Of a stretch of 37,665 bases of DNA, positions 1 through 7,074 are shown piece after piece. The DNA comes from Nesterenkonia alkaliphila (GTDB taxonomy: Bacteria > Actinomycetota > Actinomycetes > Actinomycetales > Micrococcaceae): the NCBI RefSeq assembly GCF_009758175.1, contig NZ_WRPM01000099.1, positions 1 to 37,665 of the forward strand, read 5' to 3'. Below the pieces are notes generated by a model. The model was not told where the DNA came from, made no database searches, and saw only the letters and a program-made list of their open reading frames with translations. Both the position numbers and the translations under genes were made by a program. Within the stretch, counting starts at the first letter, position 1, and the number at the start of each line of letters is the position of its first letter.

Positions 1-1224
1 GAGACGGGCTAGAGCTTGCTGGTTATCAGCCGTGACTTTCAGTGCCTCATCTGAGACCAGTGAGAGTCTCATGCTGTAGCGGTGTCGGGCGAGTGGACGG
101 GGGCTTATTGCTTCGATTGCTCCCTGGTGAAGAGGGCCCAACAAGTTGTTGAGTGGGAAGTAGAGGCTTGCTACGTTTTTGGGGCAGCTGCGTCGAGAAT
201 CTGGGAAGCACTCGTCAAGGATATGCCTCGGCACATCGACACCCTGACCTTGGGTAGGATACATGTTGACGCCAATTTGGGGATGGGCGTTCAGCTCAAT
301 AATGGCGTAGTTGCCTTCCACTTGACCCGCGTGGTCGTTGAAGAGAATATCTACCCCTGCGCAATAGAGATCAGGTATTGCCTGTGTTGCTTTCACCGCG
401 GCTTGCCGGAGCTCGCGCGGCAGGTTCCAAGTAACATCTATGACGTCGCCACCGGCGCTTGCATTAGCTGCGCTACGTAACTGAAGGTACTCACCTCGGG
501 CCGGCACGCTGGAAAGAGTATGACCCTGACGTCTCAAGTAGTCCTCTACTTCACGGTCATGCTTGATGAGCCCTTTCGAAAGGAACGGGTTCTTTCGGCG
601 AAGAGCATTTTTGCGTTCCACCAGTGTTTCTACGGTGCTCTCCCCATCTCCGAGTATGTTGGCTGGAACCCGCTTGCATGCAGCGACCACGCGCGAACTA
701 TAGACCAATACTCGATAGTCCTCGCCGACTATATGTGATTCCATGACGATAGGCGCAGGTCCATCCATTTCAATGAGGTCGCGGTAGCGGTCCTCCAGCA
801 TCTGCTCGTCAGAGATTCCGGAGAATACTCCATGACCCATACTTCCTTTTAGAGGTTTGATGACAACCGGATACCCGATGCCCCGTGCTCGTTCCTTCAG
901 TACAGAGAGTGTGTCTTGTGAAGGTTCGATGATGGCGGACTCGGGAACTGGGATTCCTGCGGCGCGCAGTTTTGCATTTGTTTTGAACTTATTATTCGCG
1001 ACCCTGACAGCGTCCCACGTAGTCATATGTGGCCGGGAACGGATGAAAGTAACGGCGTTACCTGAGTCATCTTGAATCCGATACTTACGCAACTCTGGAT
1101 CCAGGAACGTCACCTGCAATCCGCGCCTCCAAGCTTCGAGTGCAATGGTGTAGCTGGTGAGCTTTCCGCCGAAACCGTCCTTCACCACCTCCGGCTGGAA
1201 ATGCTCGGGCCACTCTGCCTCCAT
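1..1224 (-). CDS. ATP-grasp ligase, cyanophycin-synthetase/RimK-like (partial, runs off left edge)
   Basis: Read on the minus strand, an uninterrupted frame of 408 codons runs from ATG at 1224 to the window edge with no stop, so the 3' end is missing. The ATG has an AGGAGG five bases upstream (1230-1235). An in-frame ATG at 1302 is possible but has no such site. The protein shows ATP-grasp landmarks: GYPVVIKPLKG with Lys123, a glycine loop at 127-133, LRSAAN at 249-254 followed by GGD at 258-260, and the metal-binding E310-x-N312 pair. The family joins a carboxylate, activated as acyl phosphate, to an amine. A new strand-helix segment begins at about residue 382 (RYSMRLSLVSDEA) and resembles the C-terminal domains of the two ligases at 1356-3708. 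G+C is only about 51% by hand count over 541-660, suggesting acquisition from elsewhere. The substrate cannot be told from sequence. Confidence 0.85.
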   Translation of the reverse strand, partial: MEAEWPEHFQPEVVKDGFGGKLTSYTIALEAWRRGLQVTFLDPELRKYRIQDDSGNAVTFIRSRPHMTTWDAVRVANNKFKTNAKLRAAGIPVPESAIIEPSQDTLSVLKERARGIGYPVVIKPLKGSMGHGVFSGISDEQMLEDRYRDLIEMDGPAPIVMESHIVGEDYRVLVYSSRVVAACKRVPANILGDGESTVETLVERKNALRRKNPFLSKGLIKHDREVEDYLRRQGHTLSSVPARGEYLQLRSAANASAGGDVIDVTWNLPRELRQAAVKATQAIPDLYCAGVDILFNDHAGQVEGNYAIIELNAHPQIGVNMYPTQGQGVDVPRHILDECFPDSRRSCPKNVASLYFPLNNLLGPLHQGAIEAISPRPLARHRYSMRLSLVSDEALKVTADNQQALARL

Positions 1225-1355
1225 AAGGACCTCCTGCTGACCTGGGGCTCCGATGATGCAAACTTGGCACACTCTACGCCTTATTCGTGAGAACACTCTC
1301 ATTATGGTGAGTCAGCCTTCCCAGAACCAGGTGTAGCCCAGAAAGTCTACGGCCA
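1225..1355. promoter_or_regulatory. divergent promoter region between two ATP-grasp genes
   Basis: This 131-base gap separates two divergently oriented ligase genes and must carry promoters for both. On the minus strand a CATAAT hexamer (1301-1306) could be a -10 for the left gene. On the plus strand TTGGCA (1264-1269) resembles a -35, but no convincing -10 follows at 17 bases. No strong palindrome is visible. Confidence 0.35.
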
Positions 1356-2666
1356 ATGATCAGGAACGCGATGCACTGTGAGCGAGTGCGCACTCCGAAT
1401 CAGTATTCCAGCGCTGAGCTTTTCACAGGCTTGGGGCGTGCTCCGCTGACCACGGTCTTACTGGATCGGGATTGTCTGGCTTATGGCCTTTCCGTCTTCA
1501 GGACATCAGCACAGACGTTGATAGTCGTGGACGCTCAGGGAAACCAGATGGGTTTCAGCAAGGCGGGCTCGGTGATCAACTCCAGGCCGGCAGCCCCGCT
1601 GACCCAGGACAAGCACTCCACCCGTCTGATTCTCCAGGATCAGGACGTTCCGGTGCCAAAAGGAATGCGTTTCACCCCACAGGATCTGGAAGCTGCGGTT
1701 GACTACGCCTCGGAGGAACTGGGTTACCCGGTGGTGGTCAAACCTCTGCACGGAACCCAAGGCAAGGGTGTGCTCACCGGGATAGGTGATGAATCCGAGC
1801 TGAGGTGGGCATTCGGCGAGCTCAGCGGTGACACGGCACAGGACGAAATCGTCGTTGAGGAACAGATCGAAGGGGAGGCCTACAGGATTATTGTGGTCAA
1901 TGGCCGGGCAGTGTCGGCGCTCATCAGCCGTCGTTGTGCGGTGACCGGTAACGGTTCTCAGACTGTACGTCAACTCGTGGAGGAGCGGCAGCAGGTGCGC
2001 CGCGGCAACCCTCATCTGATGAGCCGCCCCATCCACGTCGACGAACGACTGGAACATCTGCTGCAGCGGCAGCACACCGCCCTCGACAGCGTCCTGGAAG
2101 CGGGTCGCACCGTGCACGTCACCTACGGGTCGAACACCAGTCAAGGCGGAGAGCCCGAGCAGGTACTCGAGAAGCTGCATCCCTCGATATTGGAAGCCAG
2201 TGCCCGCGCCGTGGAGGCCATTCCCGGTCTTGGCTTCGCCGGGGTCGACTTCATCATCCCTGCTCCAGACCGTCCGCTGACTGAACAGCGTGCCGGTATC
2301 TGTGAGATCAACTCAGTGCCGGCAGTAGACTCCCACGAATACCCCCTCTACGGCGCTCCAGTCACCGTCGCCCAGGAGCTGGTGAGGACCTCGGCCGAAC
2401 ATGCTGGAGTCAGCCTGAGCAGCTACCGCACCACCGTAGCGCTAAAGGTCACGATTGACTGCCCCGGCGCCCGAAAAGAGTTCAAGGATTGGCTGGCCGC
2501 ACGGGCTGAGCAGATGGGCCTGAAAGTCAGTTTCCGTCTCCTCAGCCTCAGAACCGTTCACGGAAAGGTCAACGGACCTGCGGAGGAAGCAGCCGCATGG
2601 CTCGCCCATGCCTTCCAAAACCCGCATCAGGTGACGCCACGCAGTCTGGAGGTCCACCATGTCTAA
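1356..2666 (+). CDS. ATP-grasp ligase with extra C-terminal domain
   Basis: 436 residues. ATP-grasp features are GYPVVVKPLHGTQGKG with Lys129 at about 123-137, the linker-binding segment IVVEEQIEGEAYRIIV (165-180), and CEINS with E317 and N319. It therefore probably binds Mg-ATP and forms an amide bond. It departs from the canonical cyanophycin-type pattern: where the two best-conserved paralogues here have LRxxxN then GGD, this one has VTYGSNTSQGGE (255-266), without the arginine and the aspartate. After residue 355 a beta-alpha-beta domain of about 80 residues follows, possibly acylphosphatase- or ferredoxin-like in fold but without the acylphosphatase catalytic Arg/Asn. The start could instead be ATG 1371, which has AGGA at 1362-1365. 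The next gene overlaps it by 8 bases, implying coupled translation and perhaps a heteromeric complex. Confidence 0.8.
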   Translation: MIRNAMHCERVRTPNQYSSAELFTGLGRAPLTTVLLDRDCLAYGLSVFRTSAQTLIVVDAQGNQMGFSKAGSVINSRPAAPLTQDKHSTRLILQDQDVPVPKGMRFTPQDLEAAVDYASEELGYPVVVKPLHGTQGKGVLTGIGDESELRWAFGELSGDTAQDEIVVEEQIEGEAYRIIVVNGRAVSALISRRCAVTGNGSQTVRQLVEERQQVRRGNPHLMSRPIHVDERLEHLLQRQHTALDSVLEAGRTVHVTYGSNTSQGGEPEQVLEKLHPSILEASARAVEAIPGLGFAGVDFIIPAPDRPLTEQRAGICEINSVPAVDSHEYPLYGAPVTVAQELVRTSAEHAGVSLSSYRTTVALKVTIDCPGARKEFKDWLAARAEQMGLKVSFRLLSLRTVHGKVNGPAEEAAAWLAHAFQNPHQVTPRSLEVHHV

Positions 2667-3708
2667 ACCGTCCGCGCCCCTGCACTCACCGGACTCCCTC
2701 ACCGCTGCGGAATACGACTCCTGGTGCCTGCGGGCAGAACTCCTGGCCCGGCAGATGTCTATAGCGAACTACCCGGGAGACGTGGTCTTCACCATTGAGC
2801 CCGCGGCTACCAGACTGGCCTTCACCCAAATAGGCTCCTACGGGGTGACCTATGCAGGCATGGGATTGGACAAGACGTCCCCGAAGACCTGGAAGCTGCT
2901 CAAGCACGCGGGGCTGCCGGTACCGCACTACAAGGTTTTCAGCAGGGATAAGGGCCATGAGGCACAGGGCTTCGCACAGAAGCATGGTTACCCAGTGGTG
3001 GTCGCAGGCGTTTCGGGTGCCTCGCGCCGCACCGCTGCAGACAAGGATGAGCTCACTGAGGCACTGCACACACTGCGGAGCAAGTCCCGGGGCCAGCTCC
3101 TGGTCAATGCCTCGGTCAATGGACCGGCCCTGAGGTTGCTGGTGCATCAGGACCAGGTGGTGGCGATCAGCCAGAGCCGGAGCAGGGCCTATCGTTTGGA
3201 TGAGGTCTCCGAATCACTGAAGAACTTTGCTGTTGCGGCGGTGCGGGCCATCCCCGGCATCGATACAGCGGGAGTCACCATCGTGGCTCCGAGCCCGGAG
3301 GAGCCGCGGGCCGAGAAGAACGCCGTACTGGAACGTGTCATGCACCACCCGCACCTTCGGGACTACGTCGGAAGATCAGATGAGGCTGCGCTGGCGCTGG
3401 CCGGAGAACTGATCCTGGCGGAGGCCCGTAGGATCGGCGCAGCCCTGCCTGAGCCCGCCCCACGGGGGAACTATGAGATCAGGCTCTGCTCAGTTCCATC
3501 CCCAGCCAGCTTCGCAGCAAAGCTCAGCGAGCTCATCGGAGCATTTGGCAGCGTTCACGTGCACAGTGGTCCCGAGCAGAAGGAGAAAGGGTTGTACGTG
3601 CAGCTGGAAGCTGCTTCTGCTGATGCGGCCCTGATCATCACCCAGGCGCTGGGCGGCCTTCCAGGCGGGGGTTCCGCTCACGCGGTCACCGTCCGGCTGA
3701 TGGATTAG
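2659..3708 (+). CDS. degenerate ATP-grasp homologue, probable pseudoenzyme partner
   Basis: 349 residues, start ATG 2659 with GGAGGT five bases upstream (2648-2653), overlapping the preceding ligase by 8 bases. It follows the same plan as that ligase: LPVPHY at 86-91, GYPVVV at 110-115, VRAIPGIDTAGVTIVAP at 195-211, and a C-terminal beta-alpha-beta domain from about 271. The catalytic positions are gone: the VVVK lysine is Ala116, the glycine loop reads GVSGASR, the E-x-N metal pair is E225-R-V227, and about 90 residues containing the RVPAN/GDG and LRxxxN...GGD segments are deleted. The frame is open and has a good ribosome site, so this is not simple decay. I infer a non-catalytic subunit or regulator of the adjacent ligase. 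A divergent ATP-grasp with altered chemistry is the alternative. Confidence 0.75.
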   Translation: MSKPSAPLHSPDSLTAAEYDSWCLRAELLARQMSIANYPGDVVFTIEPAATRLAFTQIGSYGVTYAGMGLDKTSPKTWKLLKHAGLPVPHYKVFSRDKGHEAQGFAQKHGYPVVVAGVSGASRRTAADKDELTEALHTLRSKSRGQLLVNASVNGPALRLLVHQDQVVAISQSRSRAYRLDEVSESLKNFAVAAVRAIPGIDTAGVTIVAPSPEEPRAEKNAVLERVMHHPHLRDYVGRSDEAALALAGELILAEARRIGAALPEPAPRGNYEIRLCSVPSPASFAAKLSELIGAFGSVHVHSGPEQKEKGLYVQLEAASADAALIITQALGGLPGGGSAHAVTVRLMD

Positions 3709-3754
3709 ACTCGATCGGTCAGCTTTTCGGTTCGAAACAAGAGGAGATCCTGAG

Positions 3755-4459
3755 ATGGCGGAGGCGCCACTGGTGGGGATTCTGGGCGGGATGGGACCGG
3801 CAGCGACAGTGGACTTCTACTCCAAGCTCATCGCTGCCACTCCTGCCTCCACGGATCAGGAGCATCTACGGGTGATGATCTGGGCCGATCCTTCTGTGCC
3901 GGACCGTTCCCGGGCTATTACGGGCGGGGGAGAAGACCCCACCCCGCAGTTGGTCGCCGGTGCTCAGCAGCTGAAGGACGCCGGGGCTGCCTTCTACGTG
4001 GTGACTTGCAACGGGGCCCACGCGTTCCTGCCCCGGGTCCGTGAGCAGGTGGACCTGGAGTACCTATCCATCGTCGAGGTCACTGCCGAGCACCTGTCTG
4101 CCTTGCCCTATGTCTCATCCGCTGGGCTGTTGGCCACCGACGCCACTCTGACTGCTGGGCTGTATCAGGAGAGCCTGGCGGCGTCGAACATCACCCCGGT
4201 GCTGCCGGACGCAGCGGGGCAGCACGCGGTGATGGAAGCGATTTACGCAGTGAAGGCCGGCAGCCTCACCGCCGAGCAGGAGCGCGCTCTGGTGGAGGTC
4301 GCGGAGACACTAGTGGACGCTGGAGCTGATGTGATTGTGGCAGCCTGCACTGAGATTCCGCTGGCGCTCTCAGCTGAGGAGTCGCCACGCCCCCTCGTCG
4401 ATCCCTCGATCCTGCTGGCCAACCAGGTGGTCCAGAAGGCCGCCTCCCTGGCGAGTTGA
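3755..4459 (+). CDS. aspartate/glutamate racemase family protein
   Basis: 234 residues, start ATG 3755 with GAGGAG at 3741-3746. The N-terminus GILGGMGPAATVDFY is diagnostic of the Asp/Glu racemase (RacX/YgeA-like) family. The two catalytic cysteines of a cofactor-independent racemase are present: Cys85 in VTCNGAHA and Cys198 in AACTEIPL. Family members interconvert L- and D-forms of acidic, or in some cases other, amino acids in the cytoplasm. The exact substrate is not readable here. It lies 46 bases after the degenerate ATP-grasp gene and 3 bases before the MFS gene, so it is probably part of the same operon and could supply a D-amino acid to the ligases. A stand-alone role in D-amino-acid metabolism is also possible. 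Confidence 0.88.
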   Translation: MAEAPLVGILGGMGPAATVDFYSKLIAATPASTDQEHLRVMIWADPSVPDRSRAITGGGEDPTPQLVAGAQQLKDAGAAFYVVTCNGAHAFLPRVREQVDLEYLSIVEVTAEHLSALPYVSSAGLLATDATLTAGLYQESLAASNITPVLPDAAGQHAVMEAIYAVKAGSLTAEQERALVEVAETLVDAGADVIVAACTEIPLALSAEESPRPLVDPSILLANQVVQKAASLAS

Positions 4460-4462
4460 ACT

Positions 4463-5686
4463 GTGGATAGCCATAGGATCCCACCTGAGCTGAAGGTACT
4501 GATTGCCTCGGCATTCATCATCGCCATTGGGTTTGGCATTGTCGCCCCGATCCTGCCGCAGTACGCCTCTGATTTCGGGGTCTCTGCTTTCGCTGTCTCG
4601 GCTGTGGTGTCAGCGTTCGGGCTTTTCCGCCTGCTCTTCGCACCAGCGTCCGGGAAGCTGACCCACATACTGGGGGAGACCCCGGTGTATGTCATCGGCC
4701 TGCTGATCGTAGCCGCCTCGATGATTGCCACCGCATTCGCACCGAACTTTGAGCTTCTGCTGCTCTTCCGCGCGCTAGGAGGTATCGGCTCCACGTTCTT
4801 CACAGTCTCCGCGATGACGTTTCTGGCGCGTAAGTCGCCTCCCCAGATACGAGGACGAGTCTCCGGGGCGTACGCTTCAGCCTTCCTGATCGGGAACGTG
4901 GCAGGGCCACTGCTAGGATCCAGTCTTCTGCTGCTCGGACAGCGAGCGCCGTTCCTGGTCTACGGTGTCGCCCTGATCATCGCCGCTGCCCTAGTGTTTT
5001 TCATGCTGCGGAAATCCCGGTTGGAAGATCTGAACAACAAGGTCACACTCCAACGCGCCACTTTGGCTGAAGCCTGGCAAAGGCCCAGCTACCGGGCAGC
5101 GCTGACTTCCGGATTCACCAATGGGTGGGCTACGTTCGGCGTGCGCAATTCGATCGTTCCGCTGTTTGCGGCCTCTGCGTTTGTCGGCGGGGGACTCATC
5201 ATCGACTCTAGTCAGTTGGCTGGAGTGGCACTGGCGACATTTGCAGCGGGAAATGTTGTTACAGTGCTCACCCTGGCCAAGCGGTCTGACCAGTGGGGAC
5301 GGCGACCCCCCATCATGGTGGGTTTGACGATAGCCGCAGTCTCCACCGGTCTGCTGGGCCTGGCCCCAGAGCCGTGGGTGCTGCTGGTGCTGAGCCTGAT
5401 AGCAGGTGCCGGAACTGGACTCATTGTCCCGGCCCAGCAGGCGGCCGTGGCCGACATTGTGGGCGAGGGGCGCAATGGGGGGCCGGTGGTTTCGACATTC
5501 CAAATGACCCAGGACCTCGGCGGGATCCTGGGCCCGCTTCTTGCCGGCTTCCTCGTAGACCATTTGAGCTATGCTTGGGCGTTCGGGATCACCGGTCTAG
5601 TCATGCTTGTAGGCGCAGCAGCTTGGACAGCCGCGCCAGAAACGCTGCCCCCAAGAAGACCTGAACCCCCAGACACTGAGGACTAG
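4463..5686 (+). CDS. MFS transporter (drug/metabolite exporter type)
   Basis: 407 residues with about 12 hydrophobic segments in two halves and a charged cytoplasmic linker near residues 178-205. The first helix starts at about residue 10 (LKVLIASAFIIAIGFG). RKSPPQIRGRVSG (about 124-136) fits the motif-B region of multidrug-type major facilitators, and SDQWGRRPPIMVGL in the second half repeats motif A. Such proteins usually export small molecules by proton antiport. The GTG start lies 3 bases after the racemase stop with no Shine-Dalgarno sequence, so translation is probably coupled. In context it is the likely exporter of, or self-resistance pump for, the product of the ligase cluster. Substrate unknown. 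Confidence 0.85.
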   Translation: MDSHRIPPELKVLIASAFIIAIGFGIVAPILPQYASDFGVSAFAVSAVVSAFGLFRLLFAPASGKLTHILGETPVYVIGLLIVAASMIATAFAPNFELLLLFRALGGIGSTFFTVSAMTFLARKSPPQIRGRVSGAYASAFLIGNVAGPLLGSSLLLLGQRAPFLVYGVALIIAAALVFFMLRKSRLEDLNNKVTLQRATLAEAWQRPSYRAALTSGFTNGWATFGVRNSIVPLFAASAFVGGGLIIDSSQLAGVALATFAAGNVVTVLTLAKRSDQWGRRPPIMVGLTIAAVSTGLLGLAPEPWVLLVLSLIAGAGTGLIVPAQQAAVADIVGEGRNGGPVVSTFQMTQDLGGILGPLLAGFLVDHLSYAWAFGITGLVMLVGAAAWTAAPETLPPRRPEPPDTED

Positions 5687-5691
5687 GAAGC

Positions 5692-5713
5692 CCTGGAATC
5701 ACGGTTCCCCAGG
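5692..5713. terminator. weak hairpin between convergent genes
   Basis: CCTGG at 5692-5696 can pair with CCAGG at 5709-5713 across a 12-base loop, in the 54-base gap between the convergent MFS and ATP-grasp genes. The stem is short and no T-run follows on either strand, so this is only a tentative terminator. Confidence 0.2.
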
Positions 5714-5740
5714 TTGGAGACTGGCCCGGGGGACCTGTCA

Positions 5741-6883
5741 CTATCTGAGTTGTTTGTCCCTGAACCAGCGCCAGCGGCGGCGAAGAATGCGGAGGTTGCG
5801 CCGAACTTCTGCACGGACCTTCTGCTGTGCGGTGAGTTCAGAGTCGGAAGTGTCCGTGGGCTTGCTTTCAGGAAACATGCTTGCCACCAGAATTTCTGCC
5901 ACATCTCTGCTCTGGCCTACCCACGGGAAATGGTGACCGGTCATCATGGGAGTGCTGTTGACTTCCAGCACATAGGGTTCTGAGCCTTGGCCCTCCCGGG
6001 GTAGCAGCATATCGATGCCGGCCAAGCGGAGCCCGGGAATCGCCCGCGCGACGTTCTCAGCCAACTCGACCTCCTCCGGACTCAGGTCATCTGTGGCGTC
6101 AACGCCGTCGCCGCCGCTGTGCACATTCGAGTTGGGTCTCAGCCACACCTGACGGCCCTGTTCAGGGACAACATCCAGGTTCAGCTGTTGCTTTCCCAGC
6201 TCCCGTGTCACGACCTCGTCGACTGGTATCTGGTAGTGCACGGGATTCTGGGACTCTGTGCGCAGTCGATTTTTCTCCTCAATCAACTCCGAGACTGTAG
6301 AGGCACCATCCCCTATGACATTGGCAGGCACCCGGCGGGCTACGGCTGCGACCTTGCCGTACACCAACAGCACCCGGTGCTCCACACCGGGGATGAAGCG
6401 CTCCACCAACACATCATCGGAGATCGCTGATACTGCTGTGAAGGCTTCTTCAAACTCGGCGAACTCAGTGATTCCGACATGTACCGAGCTGCCCATGCCC
6501 TCGTTCGGCGGCTTGACCACCACGGGTGTCTTCTGAGCGGCCCACGCCCAGGCTTCAAGGACCTGATGATGCTGGAAGGCCACGTTCTCCGGCGCTCTCA
6601 CCCCATAGTTGAGAAGCAAGCGACTGGTGACGTCCTTATAGCGTGTGCAGCGGCTGGCGAGCACGCTGTTCAGATTTGATCGCGCTCCATCAAACCAGAC
6701 GCGTCGCTTACCCACCTGCATGCTCAGCCGCCGCTTGGCATCTGGCGCTACCGGGATGCCCCTGGCCATCGCCCGGTTTGCCAGCAAGGCACTGGTTAAC
6801 CCGCCCTTGATGTCATTCTTGACCAAATATTGATGTGTATCTGACAGAGAAGCAGGTACTTGTTCAGTGTTGGTTTGGCGCAA
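5741..6883 (-). CDS. ATP-grasp ligase, cyanophycin-synthetase-like, complete active site
   Basis: 380 residues on the minus strand. The start is TTG at 6883, preceded by GAGAGG eight bases upstream. It is chosen because the segment NDIKGGLTSALLANRAMARGI aligns with the N-terminus of the partial ligase at 1-1224. All landmarks are present: VVVKPPNEGMGS with Lys124, ERFIPGVEHRVLLVYGK (161-177), RVPANVIGDG (184-193), LRPNSN (248-253) with GGD (257-259), and E307-x-N309. HHFPWVGQSRDVAEILVASMFPE is the ending seen in the ATP-grasp domain of cyanophycin synthetases. Unlike the other three it lacks the extra C-terminal domain and instead has a very basic tail (356-380, many Arg), perhaps for nucleic-acid or membrane contact. 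It is convergent with the racemase-MFS genes and belongs to the same island. Confidence 0.85.
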   Translation of the reverse strand: MRQTNTEQVPASLSDTHQYLVKNDIKGGLTSALLANRAMARGIPVAPDAKRRLSMQVGKRRVWFDGARSNLNSVLASRCTRYKDVTSRLLLNYGVRAPENVAFQHHQVLEAWAWAAQKTPVVVKPPNEGMGSSVHVGITEFAEFEEAFTAVSAISDDVLVERFIPGVEHRVLLVYGKVAAVARRVPANVIGDGASTVSELIEEKNRLRTESQNPVHYQIPVDEVVTRELGKQQLNLDVVPEQGRQVWLRPNSNVHSGGDGVDATDDLSPEEVELAENVARAIPGLRLAGIDMLLPREGQGSEPYVLEVNSTPMMTGHHFPWVGQSRDVAEILVASMFPESKPTDTSDSELTAQQKVRAEVRRNLRILRRRWRWFRDKQLR

Positions 6884-7010
6884 ATCGATAACCTCTCAGC
6901 CAGGCATTCAACGACAGCGTCATAAACTACGCGTGGTAGCTGGTGGTCAGTTGGGCAAATGATGGCTGTTAGCTGACGGTCCTAAGTGGGAGAACGCGTT
7001 GGGTCAGGAA

Positions 7011-7038
7011 AGTCCCGGACCCACCTGGATCCGGGACT
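7011..7038 (-). terminator. hairpin downstream of amt
   Basis: AGTCCCGGA (7011-7019) and TCCGGGACT (7030-7038) form a perfect 9-bp stem around a 10-base loop, 37 bases beyond the amt stop. No U-run follows on the minus strand, so it may act as a non-canonical terminator or 3'-end stabiliser. Confidence 0.5.
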
Positions 7039-7074
7039 CCTGCGACATCCGTCAGTTACGAATATCTGGAAGCA

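Noticed and set aside
82-1290. Several 72-132-codon plus-strand frames
   Set aside because: They lie opposite a continuous minus-strand ATP-grasp frame with all family motifs.
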